NCBI GenBank assembly: GCA_905221605.1
Contig: CAJNDS010002607.1
Coordinates: forward strand, 180,001 to 244,000
Direction of reading: 5' to 3'
DNA: 64,000 bases
From: Symbiodinium natans
Lineage: Eukaryota; Sar; Dinophyceae; Suessiales; Symbiodiniaceae
A model generated the notes under the pieces. That model did no database searches. It was given only the letters and a program-made list of their open reading frames with translations, and had not been told where the DNA came from. This document shows positions 34,972 through 47,583 of this stretch, piece after piece. Positions within the stretch are counted from its first letter, which is position 1. Every line of letters starts with the position of its first letter. The translations under genes were made by a program, and so were the position numbers.

Positions 34972-35566
34972 ATGTTGTCCGCCTCAAAGCGATCCTTGCA
35001 CAGTTGGATTGTCCCACATGGGCCCTGGCAACTACTGCGGGGCGACTTGTTTGCCAGACGATATCTGACAGGGGTCCGCACTTGCCGCGAGTACGTCCCA
35101 GAAATTGCTGCGCCTCGGTCTGCCGCGGCTACAAACAACGCAAGTATGGCGGATCGCCCGGACGATAGTGGAAGGTGTGATGGGAACAGAAGATAACAGA
35201 AGAAGAGAGCGCAAGGAGGAGCAGCAGGATTTGCTGGCTTCGTGCTTGGAGACGTCGGACCCGCTACCTGAGACATCCAAGGCAGCCAGTCGTGGTTCGG
35301 AGCGAGTCCAGTCGGGTGGGGACAGCGAGTTTTGTGTGCCCAGCCGACAGAAGATGAGGAACGCCAATCGGAGAGCAGACGATCATGCAAGAAAGCTTAC
35401 CACCGAACTTAGTACCAGCGCGGCAGTCGGAGGAAGCACCCAGGTGGATTTGCACGTTGCCTTGTTCATACGCAGCGGGACACCCTTCGTTGATCAAGAA
35501 ACTCACGACGGAGTTGGAGGATGCCTGGTTACGACGGTTACGGTACTCCCCAAAACAGAAGCCTAA
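34972..35566 (+). pseudogene. Protein-like frames joined by a frameshift, unrecognised
   Basis: Two overlapping plus-strand frames read as one polar protein. The first has RGDLFARRYLTGVRTCREYV and ASMADRPDDSGRCDGNRR and ends at 35196. The second (from 35105) continues with RRRERKEEQQDLLASCLETS, DPLPETSKAASRGSE and MRNANRRADDHARKLTTELS, ending at 35566. One frameshift or an unrecognised splice near 35180 separates them. No domain is recognised. A frame of similar length on the minus strand (34902-35390) weakens the case. Confidence 0.3.
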
Positions 35567-37689
35567 GCTCCAAACTCCAAAGCCCCACACCACACCACCC
35601 ATCAGCACCCCTTCGCCGGATCTCTTGGGCAGGGGGCAGTTTTGGTGCTCAAGATGGCAGGATTTTAAGCCCCTTGGGGCCTTTTGGGGTGGAGACCGTC
35701 AACGGGCCTGTAAAGCATAAGCCGCAAACTACCGTAGCCGAAGCACTTTTTCTCTAGATGGTTCGGTTTTGTTTTTTGCCACCCGCACTGGGGATGCCAG
35801 GGCATCACTCCGCAGAGACCAGTCGCTGGATCTTGGATGTGGGATCTGGCCACCGTATACCAACAAGTCACAACCCAGAAAACACGACCTCGACTGAAGG
35901 GTTGAGGGCTTGAGGCTTCTAAGGTTGTAGGAATCTATGGTTTGTGTAGGCTTTATGGGGTTCTGGGGATTTAGATGGTAGGGTCATTTCAGTACATCCT
36001 TCTGTCTTGCCTTATTCTTTCAACTGTCCTCTCTTTCCAGAGGCCAAGGCGGCCAAGACCGAAGAAAAACATGACCAACAAAGTAGGACCCGCCTGGCAG
36101 ACAAAGCCGCCGCAGCTTTGTGGTGCCTTGAGAGGTGGAAACCCTAAATACGAGAACCCCAAGCCCATAAACCCCCAAATAATCAACTCCCGACGAGCTT
36201 TGGAGTTTGGGGCTATGGGGCACGGCAGGCGTCGCGTCTGGAAGCCTCAAACCGTGAACTAAATCCCTAAGAAGCGGACAAATCCTACATGGTGGGGATC
36301 GAGGGTGCATGTCTGCAGTGCAGTACCTACGACCGGCCGCTTCACCCAGGTCGTCGCCTTAGGGGGAGCGGCAGAAGAGGGGTGGGGTAGGGGGCGGCTT
36401 GTGCTGAACGCATATCTTCCGAAGCCTCAAGACGAGGAGGTCTCTGTCCTTCATGCAAGGGCCAGATGCCTCCGCAGTAAGGCTTGCACCTAAACCAGCA
36501 ACACCCTCTGAAAGCCGTTGGCCTTGCCGAGGCACGTCAGGAAAACGTCGTAGTTTGTCTTGCTGCGAAGGTGGAGCGCCTGAGCCGAGCCCCAAAGACT
36601 AAACCTCCGACCCCTTGCCTGAGCTTGAAACCCTACCCTGGCCTCTGAACCCTGCACTTGCGTAACCTGCACCATCCTGCACCTAAACCCGACAGACTGA
36701 ACCCCAGCTGTCGGAACCTCGTGGCCTTGCGGCTTACAGTAGTGAGCTTTGAACTTCAGGCTACAGAGGGCGAAGTGGGGCTTCGTGATTTAGGGCCGAG
36801 AACAGCCATGATCCTCACCGTGCCCTTTCCATCCCGGCCTTGTAGACGACTGCCGGGCACTTGTAAGTACTACAGCAGCCATACAGGGGACAGCAGCAAA
36901 AGGAAGTACAACATAACCGAACTGACCCGACGAGCAGTTCGAAGAACTGCACCAACGCCATAATGACTTCAGCTGTGAGGCGATTTTGACTGTGGCCATC
37001 GTGAACAGCAGCAGGATGACGCTTAAGAAGATGGTGATGATGCACCTGGTGCAGGGATTAGCTTTCGGGGTACATGAGCTCCATGCCTTTGTCATTATCG
37101 GACTTAGGCTTATAACTCTCCCCCCCTTCAAACCGAATGTATTGATGAGACGCTGATTGAGTGGGGGATAGGAAGCCCACAGCCCTAGATTCATGTGGAG
37201 AAGCGATCTGAGACAATGTGCAGCTCTCAAAGTTTCGCAAACTCTGAAACCTACGCCCTAGGTTAATTAGGTGGAGACGGGTAATTTGCCGGAACATCTT
37301 TCAAGCTTCGAAGGCTAAGATCCAGCCACGCTGCCATCCCACCATCCCGCGATCAATGGAGTCGTCGGCCAGGAGACCAAACCTGATGGACCCTACTACT
37401 CAACCTAGACTCTCCTAGACCCGACCTCTCTGTGCTGCCGGCTTGTGGCTCAGGATTTTTGGGCGTAGGAGTTGTGGATCTCTGGGCAGCAGCTTTGGAG
37501 ATATCGCTTCTTAAGTTCAGCCATATAGCACGAGAGCTGGCCGTCGGCTCAAGAGCTCGCACACGCCCACACGGAGACAGAGACGCAGACTCAGACAGAC
37601 AGATGCGGTTCATAGTAGGACAAGGCTTTTGATTCCGCGCCATTCGAGCCCTCTGAAGCCGGGCACTGAGTCCAAACGCAACTCTGCGC
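35567..37689. other. Gene-poor stretch
   Basis: No gene can be named. A minus-strand frame at 36790-37230 includes a hydrophobic segment (IITIFLSVILLLFTMATVKI) that could be a membrane helix, with a second Cys-rich frame overlapping, but nothing decides whether it is expressed. Telomere-like words recur. Confidence 0.3.
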
Positions 37690-37818
37690 CCTGGACATTA
37701 TCAACCCCGCCCCAACCCCGCCCCCACCCCACCGCCCCACCGCCCCCCACCTCCCACCCCCCCACCCCCCCCCCACCCCCCCCCCCCCGCCACACCCCCC
37801 CGCCCCCCCCCACCCCAC
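37690..37818. repeat. C-rich tract (CCCCACC-type)
   Basis: About 130 bp of C runs interrupted by single A, G or T, beginning as CCCCGCCCCAACCCCGCC and becoming CCCCCCACCCC. The minus strand is G-rich and a quadruplex candidate. Pro/His-rich frames here are artefacts. Confidence 0.9.
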
Positions 37819-40436
37819 GGGCACAAGGCCAAAGGCTGCCATCTGAGTCTTAACAATATCGGGGTCGGGGCTGCATGAGCGTCACCCGAAGCCCTTGCCC
37901 TCCCCTCCTATATGCATGCCCAGCTGCAGGCAAAGCATCATGATCTGCACGCCGCTGACCTCAAGAACTGATGCTTTCGACCTTCGTCCCGGAATCCCGG
38001 AAAACCAAAATAATGCCACACCATCTCAGCCCCGAAGCTTGAAGCACAATCTACATGCAAGGGTACCTCGAACCCTAAATCAAAAGCATCGACCAAACCT
38101 CACGCGTTGACAGTTTGAAAGTTGAGTGCTTGTTGGGTTTCAGCAGGAGACCTTCTAGGGATGTATGCAATGGATATGTCCAGGCCTGAACTCAAAGCGT
38201 TGTCTCGTATGTTGTCGCTCTGAGCACGTGCGATCGAAGCCCCGAACTCCCCTCCCCGTCCTCCCTCGCCCCGTGCCGTCAACTTTCAACTTCATAAGAA
38301 ACCATCAAAGTTAAAGAGCTCAAGCCGGCATATCATGTGTCGGTCCAGTCCAGATCTCCAGTCCAGCTCTCGAAAGCTGAGTTCGCTACGTGCTACACTC
38401 GTTTTGGAGCGCACCGGCTTCTGGGTGCGGAGTTGTCATGCCCTCCGTCGAAAAGATGATGAGGTCTGTAGTGGCTCTCGCGGCTCCGGGCTTTACTCAA
38501 CCCTTCAAACCATCCCTAGAGACCCAAACCGGTCCTTCCCTGGCTGCAAAAGCTGTAAATTACAGCATTTGGCTGTTCACAGGCTTAAAATACCGTGAAA
38601 CGATGCATCTCTGACTGTTCACGAGCTCGACCTGATGTAAGCTGCAACATCTCGGCGGGCTATCCACACGCTTCAATGTATTAACTACCATTTCTGACCG
38701 TTCACAAACTCGACAAATAGAAACCTTGCAAGAGTGCTGCTGCTGGATAATCAGAGAAGTCATCTGAACGAGAATCAAGGTTCCAGTTTACTGACAGCAA
38801 AAAAGACTGAAGTAGTCGTAAGTGCAAAAGTAGTATGTAGAGTAATAAGAGTACATGCAAGAACGGGAGGCTCGAAATCGCACTCGTGATGCTGGTCAAG
38901 GCAACCGTAGCTTAGCAATAGTGCCGACAATACTTCTGCAACAAGGTTTGAGTGTGCTGGAGAGTTTGCAATGGTTCTGCAAAAAAATTACAAAAGAGAT
39001 TCATTCCAAATAGACGAATGACTATGTATGGAGTCCAGCATGGTATCGCAGAAGACTAGAAGTCAGAGTCAAGGTGGGAGTATAGCAAGTAATCCCAATC
39101 TTGATTGCAAGACTGATTGGGAAAGAGCTTTCGCAATTAATACGTAGTATATGGCTACTCGTCATTAGCCGTTAGTCATTCCTAATCAAAAGGACAGTGG
39201 ACTATAGTGAATATTATATTCCGTGCAATCTATTCATGAAGACGTGAGATCGCAGAATGCGCGCATTTCCCGTCCCACGCCTGCAGGAACAAACAAACTA
39301 CAAAACCCAAATCCGGGGGAGACTCCTCCCGGAGGCCCCTGACATCTCCTGATATTAGGTTCTTTTGTTTTTTGGGCTCTCTGCCAAAATTTGCACATTT
39401 CCCGTCCTTTGCAAGGCGTGCCGGGAACCACATAGGAAACTTGCCCTTTGATCACCAACTCTGTGCTGGAATTTTACTAAAAACCATTATTTACTACGGT
39501 TCCATATACTTAGGTTGACATTATACATCAGATGCTCGCTCCGCATGTTTTTCTCTTTTCTTCTATGAGAAATAAAATATAGGTGGTGTTTACGTTATCT
39601 TCATTCTAACGGTGTATCATTCGTCTTCTGTATCTTTCATCTTGGAAGAGCCTCATCTTCTTATGTCTTTTTAACCAATGGTTATTACTTGTCTTCCGAA
39701 AGGGAACAGCATTTATGGGTTGTGTGTTGCCTTGAAGACAAATGAGTTTACGGGGAGTTACTGTCCTGGGGGACGTTCCCGAAGGTCCAGCTCCCCAGAA
39801 GAATCCCGAAACATGTCTTGTTGGAGTCCAGCGTAAACATGTTTCTGCGAAACTTCCACGTTTCCGCCCTAGCATGCGGAATGTTTAAAAACTGAATGAT
39901 CACAACAAAACTGACAATGAACAATGAAGACCGCCACTGGGACACTCCTGTGCTTTGTTTTGTCCTGAGATTGATGATTGTCTGAACCCATTCGAGGGAG
40001 CGCCATCGAAGTTCATCTCTCCTGAGCCATACCTGACCCCCTCAAACCCTAAGAGATTCTTCTGACCCTGAACCCTAAATCCCTGAGACACTCAATGACG
40101 TGCCATGTCGTAGGCCCAAGATCCGGGCGATCATGTCCAACAGGTTGAGAAGCTCGAAGCGCCAACACTGGGACCTCTTTTCAAGTTCACTCCCAGAGGT
40201 TTTCGGGGGTTAAACAAGGGGTTTAGGGTCATTTGGAGGAAGGTTGGGATTTAGATGTAGGGCTGGGATTTTGGGTCTTTGTTTGCCCCCCCGGTTTGGG
40301 GTTTGAGGTATAGGGTCTTGAGCCTCAACCCCAACCCCTTAGCACCTTGCAGCTCGAGCGGAATTGAGCTGTGGTTTTTATTCCTACAAGATGATTCTAT
40401 GGAATAACGAACCCTTCCGCTAGTACTGTTTCTACT
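37819..40436. other. Gene-poor stretch
   Basis: No gene is supported. A direct repeat of a segment containing CATTTCCCGTCC lies near 39265 and 39390. Between 38600 and 39250 the sequence is A/T-leaning without long frames. Short plus frames at 38335-38614 are unrecognised. Confidence 0.35.
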
Positions 40437-40925
40437 CGTCTGCTGCTGCGTTTGCTTCCGCGGACGCTTCCACGAACTGATTTCGCGCAGTTTTGCTTAA
40501 CTTGCTTCTGCGAGTAGGTCTGTATAAGATATCTACTCGAACACGCGTCGGTCCAAGGCGAACGAGCTCGACGAAACACGAAACACTGCTGAAACTTGGA
40601 GAGGTTCGATCGCTACACGCAGAATGCCTGGAATGCATTTGATGGATGTGGCGTGGGACTTGGGTGGTTGTTTGCGGCGGAAGAGAAGCATGAACGAAGT
40701 AGTGCTGCGAAGGTGGCGATTGGGCTTGCAGCAGCTGCTGAGCCGTCGATTTTTCAAGAGCACGGACTCAATGGGAAGGGCCTGGACCTTGAGATCGTCA
40801 TGCAGGCTTCCGCGGAGCTTCCTCGGAGCTTCCGCCGTTGTGTCGTCGCTTCTGTGGGAGCTTCCGCAGAGATGTGCTTCCGCAACCCTTCCGCGTGCTT
40901 CCGCGGCCACAGTCCCATGCGCTTT
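40437..40925. repeat. Dispersed GCTTCCGC words
   Basis: GCTTCCGC or a one-base variant occurs about ten times: near 40453, 40464 and 40503, then densely at 40806-40915. Overlapping plus frames (40596-40970 and 40624-40950) are open largely because the word has no stop. Whether this is a decayed minisatellite or Ala/Ser-rich coding sequence cannot be told. Confidence 0.5.
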
Positions 40926-40979
40926 CGCGCCCCGGTTCTCGGGGACGTAAGTATCTCTCAAGAAGCATGAAAAAAAGCC

Positions 40980-41095
40980 GCTAGACACAGACACACAGAC
41001 ACACAGACACAGAGGCAGACACAGAGACACCGACAGACAAACACTCACACCCTCACGCCCTCACACCCTCACACACTCACTCACTCACTCACTCC
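40980..41095. repeat. ACACAG / CTCACAC / ACTC microsatellite
   Basis: CAGACACAGACACACAGACA-type units pass into CACCCTCA units and then ACTC repeats up to 41094. Confidence 0.9.
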
Positions 41096-43982
41096 AGCAA
41101 TTCCGACATGGAGCACCTGAGTCTCAGTTGAAAAGATTCCCCAATTTGTCGGACTCGGAGAGCTCTAGAAACCACTGCAGGGTTTAGGGCCAGGAGTCAA
41201 GCCCCTCAGCCCTGAAGCAACACTGCTATCAAGGGTCAAGATGGTCAAGCTAGAGAACCTTGGAGGTTGCCACGCCTCGCTTGGCCGATGAGCCACAATA
41301 CAAAAACGGCCAGGATGACGATGATCTGGGGATGAAGCTGGGCTGGGGCAGGGCCGTTGTAGGGGCGGCTTACATGTTCAGAGTGACTCTTGGGCTTGTC
41401 TAAAGTTTGGGGTTCAGGGCTGTGAGGTTCAGGGACTTTAGGGCTTCATTGTCGGGTTCAGAGGGTTCGCGAGCTTCGGCTGTAAGCCTGGAATCTGTCG
41501 GTTTCAGGGGCATTCACAACCCTGTGTGAGTGCAGATCCCCCTTGTAAACTCATTCGGGTTCAGGGTTGTTTGTTTTCATGCCCTGGCCCAGGTCGTAGC
41601 AGTTCAGTGATTCATGAATCGCCCGGCCTGGGCCCCGTAGTTGTTGCTGGCTACCACCGGGGCAAGGGAGATCATGAAGTTCCTCACCTTGACGCGATAG
41701 TCTCGCAGTGTGCTTCGCCACTGAGGCGAAGCGCGGCGCAGCCCCTATGAACCCAACCATCCCTTTGTTGAACGAATCAGGCCTTATAGCTTCCAGATCC
41801 GAAGCTGATGGTTCAGGGCCAAGTGTTGTCAGGCTAACACAGGCTTTTTGCTCAGGGCCTAGCCGTTGAGATCCCAAGCTCGCAACAGACAACAACACGA
41901 TCACCAAACCTCATACCCACTCAAAGGATCTCAACGAAAGGTCCAAGCTACGTCTTTGGGCCACCAAAGCCATTCCCTCTCCTACCCGACTGAACGAAAA
42001 CGATTCCAACGTCAGAGCTCTGGAGCCCGAACGCAAAACACTCACCAAAGACTGGGCCGCCGTGCGTTCCACCAGAAGCCAAACATGACGTACTCCTTTG
42101 AGGGTTGAGGCTCAAGGGGCAACAGCGCCACCCCCCTTTGCAAGGCCGGATGCTGCACCCCCTCGAGGCACCAGAGCCCCACCCTCAACCCATCCCACCC
42201 TCAAACCCGGTGGAGGTGTGAGTGTGCGTGTGACAATCTGACGACACAGGCTTGAAAACCGAACTGAGACGCCACATGTTCTCCGTGATTGTGCACCTTC
42301 AGTTATGAAACCTGGCCCTCTTCCGACTGTTTGAGAAACGAGGATTTAGGCAGTGACCACCCGCAACAGCCATGCCAAGGATTTGCCGTTGCTTGTCATG
42401 CTCGGGCCCATGCACTTGTGTATGCTTCTCAACCAACCCTTCCGAGGGGTCAGCAATGGTGCTTTTTATTGGGGGTTCTTCACCTGCTGCTCGCCCAGTT
42501 CTCAAGCCTCAATTATCAGCTCAAACCTCCACACCGGGACGCCGACCAGGACGACGCGACACGTATGATCGAGACACCCCTCGCCGACTGAAACGCAGAC
42601 GAGAATTCATTGGCCGGGACGTTCGGAACAGTGGTTTCTGAGTTTAGGGAGTCTAGGGCCTGGAAGCAAAAACAACCCTGAGTTCATCACCCACACCAAA
42701 ACAATGACCCAAGGTGTCCGAAAACCTTGCGAACAAGCCGCGGGCTTCATCCTCCCGGAAAGGAATCGGACGGCCGTGGTGAACCTCATGCTCGAGCTCA
42801 GGGGTTAGGTTCTGACGTCCCCAGAACCTGAATCCCAACATTCATGAAGCTGCCGACACCCCCAAGCCAGAGCACTTGATAAGGGGCTTCTACACCATCT
42901 ATACCCGAAATAAATTGCTTTTCTTCAAGGGGGTCCCGGATCTGGAATTCTAGATTCTGTTTTTTTTGGTGCTGTGGTATACTTTGCGGGAATTTCTTCG
43001 AGTTTCAAGACTTTTCCGCGTTATAGGTGTCAGGGTTCAACCCCCCCCCCCCCCCCCCCGAAATTCTAATGCTGTGGCCCCCATAAACCCAAAACTCTTA
43101 GCCCTCAACCCCAATCCCTAAACCCCCAAAACACAGCACCCCGACCCTACTAAACCCTAAACCCCGAAAACCACCCTGCCAAGATGCCGCACTCCATACT
43201 TCACCGATAAGGGCCCGAAGCCGAAGGAGGCAATGCCTTCCAGAAGGCTACAGAGGGCTTCTTGATCAGGGTTGTGGTTTAGTGTTCTTGCAAGGGGTAT
43301 GCACCACGATACAGAAAGAAGCGCTCTGCACAGCACGCTAAACCCTATATATGAATCCCTATGAATCCGAAACCTCAAACCTTACACTCAAGCTTTTGCA
43401 AATGGGAGTTACCACGAGGGTTGCTGCGGCTCGTTGCCTGCTCCCGAAACTGCAAACGAAGGGCTCTGAAGTTGACATGTGAGGCTGATCGATGGAATTC
43501 TGTTACCATGCTCCACCTCCCTTCAATGGAGCTCTCGCAATCGACATGCCTGGCCTGTGAAAGTGAGATAAGTGACCGGATAGCAAAGGATCGCCACCAC
43601 CTCGGCCATAGGATCTAGCCTTCTGCAAATTGGGCCACCATGCAGAGCTTATACATACATGTACACCCTTATTATTTTTGTTTTTTTTTGAGGGGGGGGG
43701 GGGGGGGGGCTGCAGTGCATGTTCCGATACCCTAAACCCTAAACTTCTCTAAGCGGGCCTCTGGCGGCACTTAGAACCCTGAAGCCGAAGTTAAGCCGCG
43801 GCCTATGAAAAGCCAAGACAGGCGCAAAAGATCCCGCCCTAGCCCTCAAGCCCCCCAAGATCACCCTCAAAAACACTCCAAGAGCACAACAGCAACCACA
43901 GCTCTGAACTTTGGAGCGCGCGCACAGGACCTAGGCGAGAACACGATTACCACGAAAAGCAAAATGCCATCGAAGCGTGGCA
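41096..43982. other. Gene-poor stretch with long C and G runs
   Basis: No gene is supported. It holds a C19 run (43041-43059), an 18-base G run (43692-43709) after a T run, and telomere-like words at 43080-43165. The plus frame 43805-44161 (MKSQDRRKRSRPSPQAP start, 118 codons) lies opposite the better minus-strand frame at 43983-44345. Confidence 0.4.
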
Positions 43983-44345
43983 TCAACGGATCCGGTCCGG
44001 AACGCCGGCACTGCCACGGGATCTCGACGTTCCGCGATTTGCGCCAAAATGCGCGCGGGAGCCAGATGGGAGTGATTTGGTACCTGTGGCGGAGCCCAAG
44101 CCCATGGCCGTGGCGATGTTCACGTGCCGCGGCGCGCCGCGCACCAAGCTTATCCTCTTGAAAATTTGACCCTCAACGTAAGAAACGAATATAGTGTCAC
44201 AACGCTGTTTGGGGGAAACGACGATGTGGCCGGCAAAGTCTACCAACTCGCAAATCGACGTGCCAGAAGCTCTCAATCCCTTGCACACCGAGGCCGCGCT
44301 CAGTGCGACCAGCACGTTGTGCTCGCCACCCTCCCAGCACACCAT
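43983..44345 (-). CDS. Uncharacterised protein, 120 codons
   Basis: The frame starts at an ATG in good eukaryotic context (GCGCCATGG) and ends at TGA. The first 80 residues alternate hydrophobic and polar positions as in a folded domain: GGEHNVLVALSAASVCKGL, ELVDFAGHIVVSPKQRCDTI, SYVEGQIFKRISLVRGAPRH. The tail is Gly/Ser/Arg-rich. Third positions are G/C-leaning. It is not recognised and no partner gene is nearby. It is one of the best small-gene candidates here, though the overlapping 118-codon plus frame keeps it uncertain. Confidence 0.4.
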   Translation of the reverse strand: MVCWEGGEHNVLVALSAASVCKGLRASGTSICELVDFAGHIVVSPKQRCDTIFVSYVEGQIFKRISLVRGAPRHVNIATAMGLGSATGTKSLPSGSRAHFGANRGTSRSRGSAGVPDRIR

Positions 44346-46738
44346 GGCGCCTCGACACGGGCGTCAGGGTTGCGAGTGTCTGGGGCTATTGGTTTTTTGG
44401 GGACATCCGAAGGGAGAACTAAAAGCCGAATCCGGAGCCGGAGCTGTTCGGTGGGGAGTTTGCTAGGTGGGCTTTTGGGCTCACGCGGCAAGACCCAGAA
44501 AATTTCTCTGAAGCCCGAAGGCCCACAACCCAAAAGCCTTTCCGTCAAGCTGTTCTCGAGCCCAGAGCCCCAATGCATCGACTCGTAACCGTCCTAGACC
44601 CCTTAGAAATCCCTACAACACACCCGCTCGGAGTGGCACCGAAGGCTTTCAGAAGAGCCTTGCCATTCCTGGGGCCACGGTTGGGGATTAGGGTCGTGTC
44701 TTATGGGTAGAGGGTGCGCAAGCTTTGAGGTTTGCCGGTCGGAGGGCTATGTCTAGGATTCAAGGAACTAGACTAGAAAAACTGTATAAACCTATCCCAC
44801 CTGCTTGAGCCTCTTTGCGACCACCACAATCCCAAAACCCCAAAGCCGCACCCTTTGCCTCGAAGAGGCTCCCAGAATTTTTTCTAAGTCAAGGCACGGG
44901 TTGGCCATGCAGCGAAAGCCCTCCAGGCTCATTAAGCTAACCTCGTGGGCTTTACAGGGCTGATCAGGGCCTCAAGGCCATGGGGGGGGGGGGGGGCTGC
45001 AGGCAAACTACGGTCACATTTGCATCTCCCGAATGGTCGAACATGACTTAGAACAGCTCCGGGAGGTTGAGGGTTCCTGCTAGCCCGGTTGAGGAGTTGG
45101 GTGTCAGCTGCCTCGTGGTTGAGGGTTCCTCGGGCGCTTGACTTTTTCAGGGTTCTTCCGGCTTGAGGGTTTTGGGGGTAGAGAGAACGAGGAAGCTGTG
45201 TGTTGGTTTGCGTTCTTGCTGTTCTTCCCAATTTCTGCGGCATGGCTTTTGGGAAGGGCTTATGCTGGGATGTCCTCGTGAGTTGGGCACGTGCCTTCAA
45301 CCCAAAATCGGGACACTTCCCAAAGAAACAGTTGACAAGGCCATTGAGCCGTGCTTGAAGGGTTCGGACTGCACCACAAGAATAACCTCCCGGCATCCTA
45401 AGGTCCTAGCCCCACGCCGGAACCAGAAACTCGAGACCCTGAACCAACAAGAACCCAAAATGACTAACAACGGATAAGCTGCAAATGCTGCAACAATTAG
45501 ACTGAGACCCGCTGGTTAAACTTGGCTAGAGGTCGAAACCGCGAACTCAGACTCTTCCAGAACATCTCATCGGGCTGCTGAGACGAACAAGGCCGACATC
45601 AGGAATCCTGTCCAGCAGATCCAATCCTAAACGCACATAAACTTTAAACCTTTTCAAACCCTTAAACCCCTCAAACCCTCCACCACAAACCCCTATGCGC
45701 CTTGATCCCTACAAGCCCCTCTTCAGCAATAAGCCTCAACTACGATTGCAGTCTCTGCTCTCAGTCAAGATCCTCACACATCACCCCCTTCCACCCTAAA
45801 CTGGTCCCAGGCCGGGGTTTTGTGTTGTTATCCTGGGTTCGAGAAGCTTATGCAGTTTTGATTGTTTTTGGGGGATTTGGGGTTTCAGGATGCTTCAGGA
45901 CTGCCTGAGGGGTTTGTGGGCTTCCACCATACCGTCACAATCTGTCACAGGACCGTCATGGGACCGTCACGTGCTTCCAGGGCTTGAACAAAAACTCGAC
46001 TGGAGCTCGAGAGATTGCCCTTGTTGCAGCAATCCCGTCAGCGCGAAGAGAGCAGGCGAGCTAAGCACCACGAGATGCACACCACTGAGATCTCCGAAAA
46101 AACTGATCACGACAAAGAACTGACTCAGGATTGCTGTGAAGCTTACCAAAGACCCGAAACTTCAACATAGGGACGACAGTTCCCGATGCAACTGCGTCTC
46201 ATACATAGTGTTCCAAAAACTAGCGCTATTCAGGTCAGGCCCGTTGTCTAGATCTGCCCATCCCCAACGAGTCTCCTGCAGTGTTGAGAAAGGCTGGGCG
46301 ATTGAACGAGGCATACAGCTTCACTTTCCTCACGACCATGGCCGCTTTTTTGGGGGGCGGGGGTCTGCGAGTCGTCCACAAAGGGAAAAAGGTTTGGGCC
46401 GGGTTTGTTTCAGGGCTTTGCATTTGACAGCAATTTTATCTTCTTACACAGCAAGTGTGCCAATGTTAGGATGCGGCATTGCACCAAGGCATTACGAGCC
46501 ACGTCTTCAAGCTCTCTGGCCCTATGTGACAGAACAACGTTTGCTTGGTGGAGTGCGACCGCAAGTCCACAACCACAAACCCCAAACACAAAATGCTGGT
46601 GTGAACCATGGCCCACACGGAGCGCGGAGACTTTACACACAAGCAAATAAGAAGGCCTTGACAGCTTCTTGCGTGAGGTGGCACGAGAGCCGGGCTACCA
46701 GCTCTTCCTAAACCTGTTGCCTGAACTAAGCTGGGCTG
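44346..46738. other. Gene-poor stretch
   Basis: No gene is named. There is a G15 run at 44982-44996 and telomere-like words near 45640-45700. A plus frame at 46136-46711 (191 codons) ends close to the frame at 46739 and might be its upstream part, but it includes CCCCAAACACAAAA-type background and has no recognised motif. Confidence 0.3.
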
Positions 46739-47179
46739 GTGGGATCTGGTCCTGTGCATCTGTCCGCCAAAGCTTGCTTGCTGCGTGATTGTTTTTGGCC
46801 GCGCCCTTCGGAGCCGCAATTTAAACGCATCTTATACCTGTCAGCCCTAGAGAACTCATGCATGGGAGTGCGCACCTGTGCGTTTGGCGCTGAACTTGCA
46901 CATGCTCATGCGTACACAGATATTCGCATTGCATCCTGGGCGACTTTTCCCCCAGGCCCAATGTGGCGAAATGATAAGCTGCTGGTGCAAACCAGCAGGG
47001 TGCACGGCGAAAGTGCATCCCTTGTAGAAGACCTATCGCAAACCACGACCGACAAGGAACGCGTAAATCTTCCACAAGCAAACAAGAATGTCGAAAGACT
47101 ATTTGTCACAACTGAGGGTACTCGTCAGGATATGTTGCTCCAGACGCTTGGGAGCCTGGCGCAACAGGAAAGAAGCTGA
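46739..47179 (+). CDS. Uncharacterised protein-like frame, 146 codons
   Basis: The frame has ILYLSALENSCMGVRTCAFG, RIASWATFPPGPMWRNDKLL, then a polar helical tail (SLVEDLSQTTTDKERVNLPQ and NVERLFVTTEGTRQDMLLQT) ending in LAQQERS and a stop. The composition is protein-like and free of telomere words. It is not recognised. Beyond the stop the same frame continues with VHALEVFFNTRPPLKSYDSY, so the stop could be a recent break or the frame an exon. Confidence 0.35.
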   Translation: MGSGPVHLSAKACLLRDCFWPRPSEPQFKRILYLSALENSCMGVRTCAFGAELAHAHAYTDIRIASWATFPPGPMWRNDKLLVQTSRVHGESASLVEDLSQTTTDKERVNLPQANKNVERLFVTTEGTRQDMLLQTLGSLAQQERS

Positions 47180-47583
47180 TCCACCATTGCGGGCGTACAT
47201 GCGCTGGAGGTGTTCTTCAACACTAGGCCGCCTCTGAAATCCTACGATTCCTACGAAGTGAACGACAACAAAGAGCGCGAGAGAGAGACAGAGGGAGAGA
47301 GCGAAAGAAAAAACAAAGAGGAGGAGTTCTCTTGCTCTTGTCACTACCTTCTTCACCTCTCTAGATGTCTCAATGTCTCTGTCTTCTTTTCTCTGGTTTT
47401 GTTCTCCTTAGAAACGGGTGGAAAGGGTCTCCCTCTCACCTCTTGAAAGCCCGTGAGTTTGGGTCCTGGAACCCCAATACAATAACATTGAATGACTTAG
47501 CGCCTTCCAGCCCAAACAAAAGGTCTTTGAAGCCTAAACCCCGAAGCCACAAACCCTCACAAACCCCTAAACAATGCAACGGT

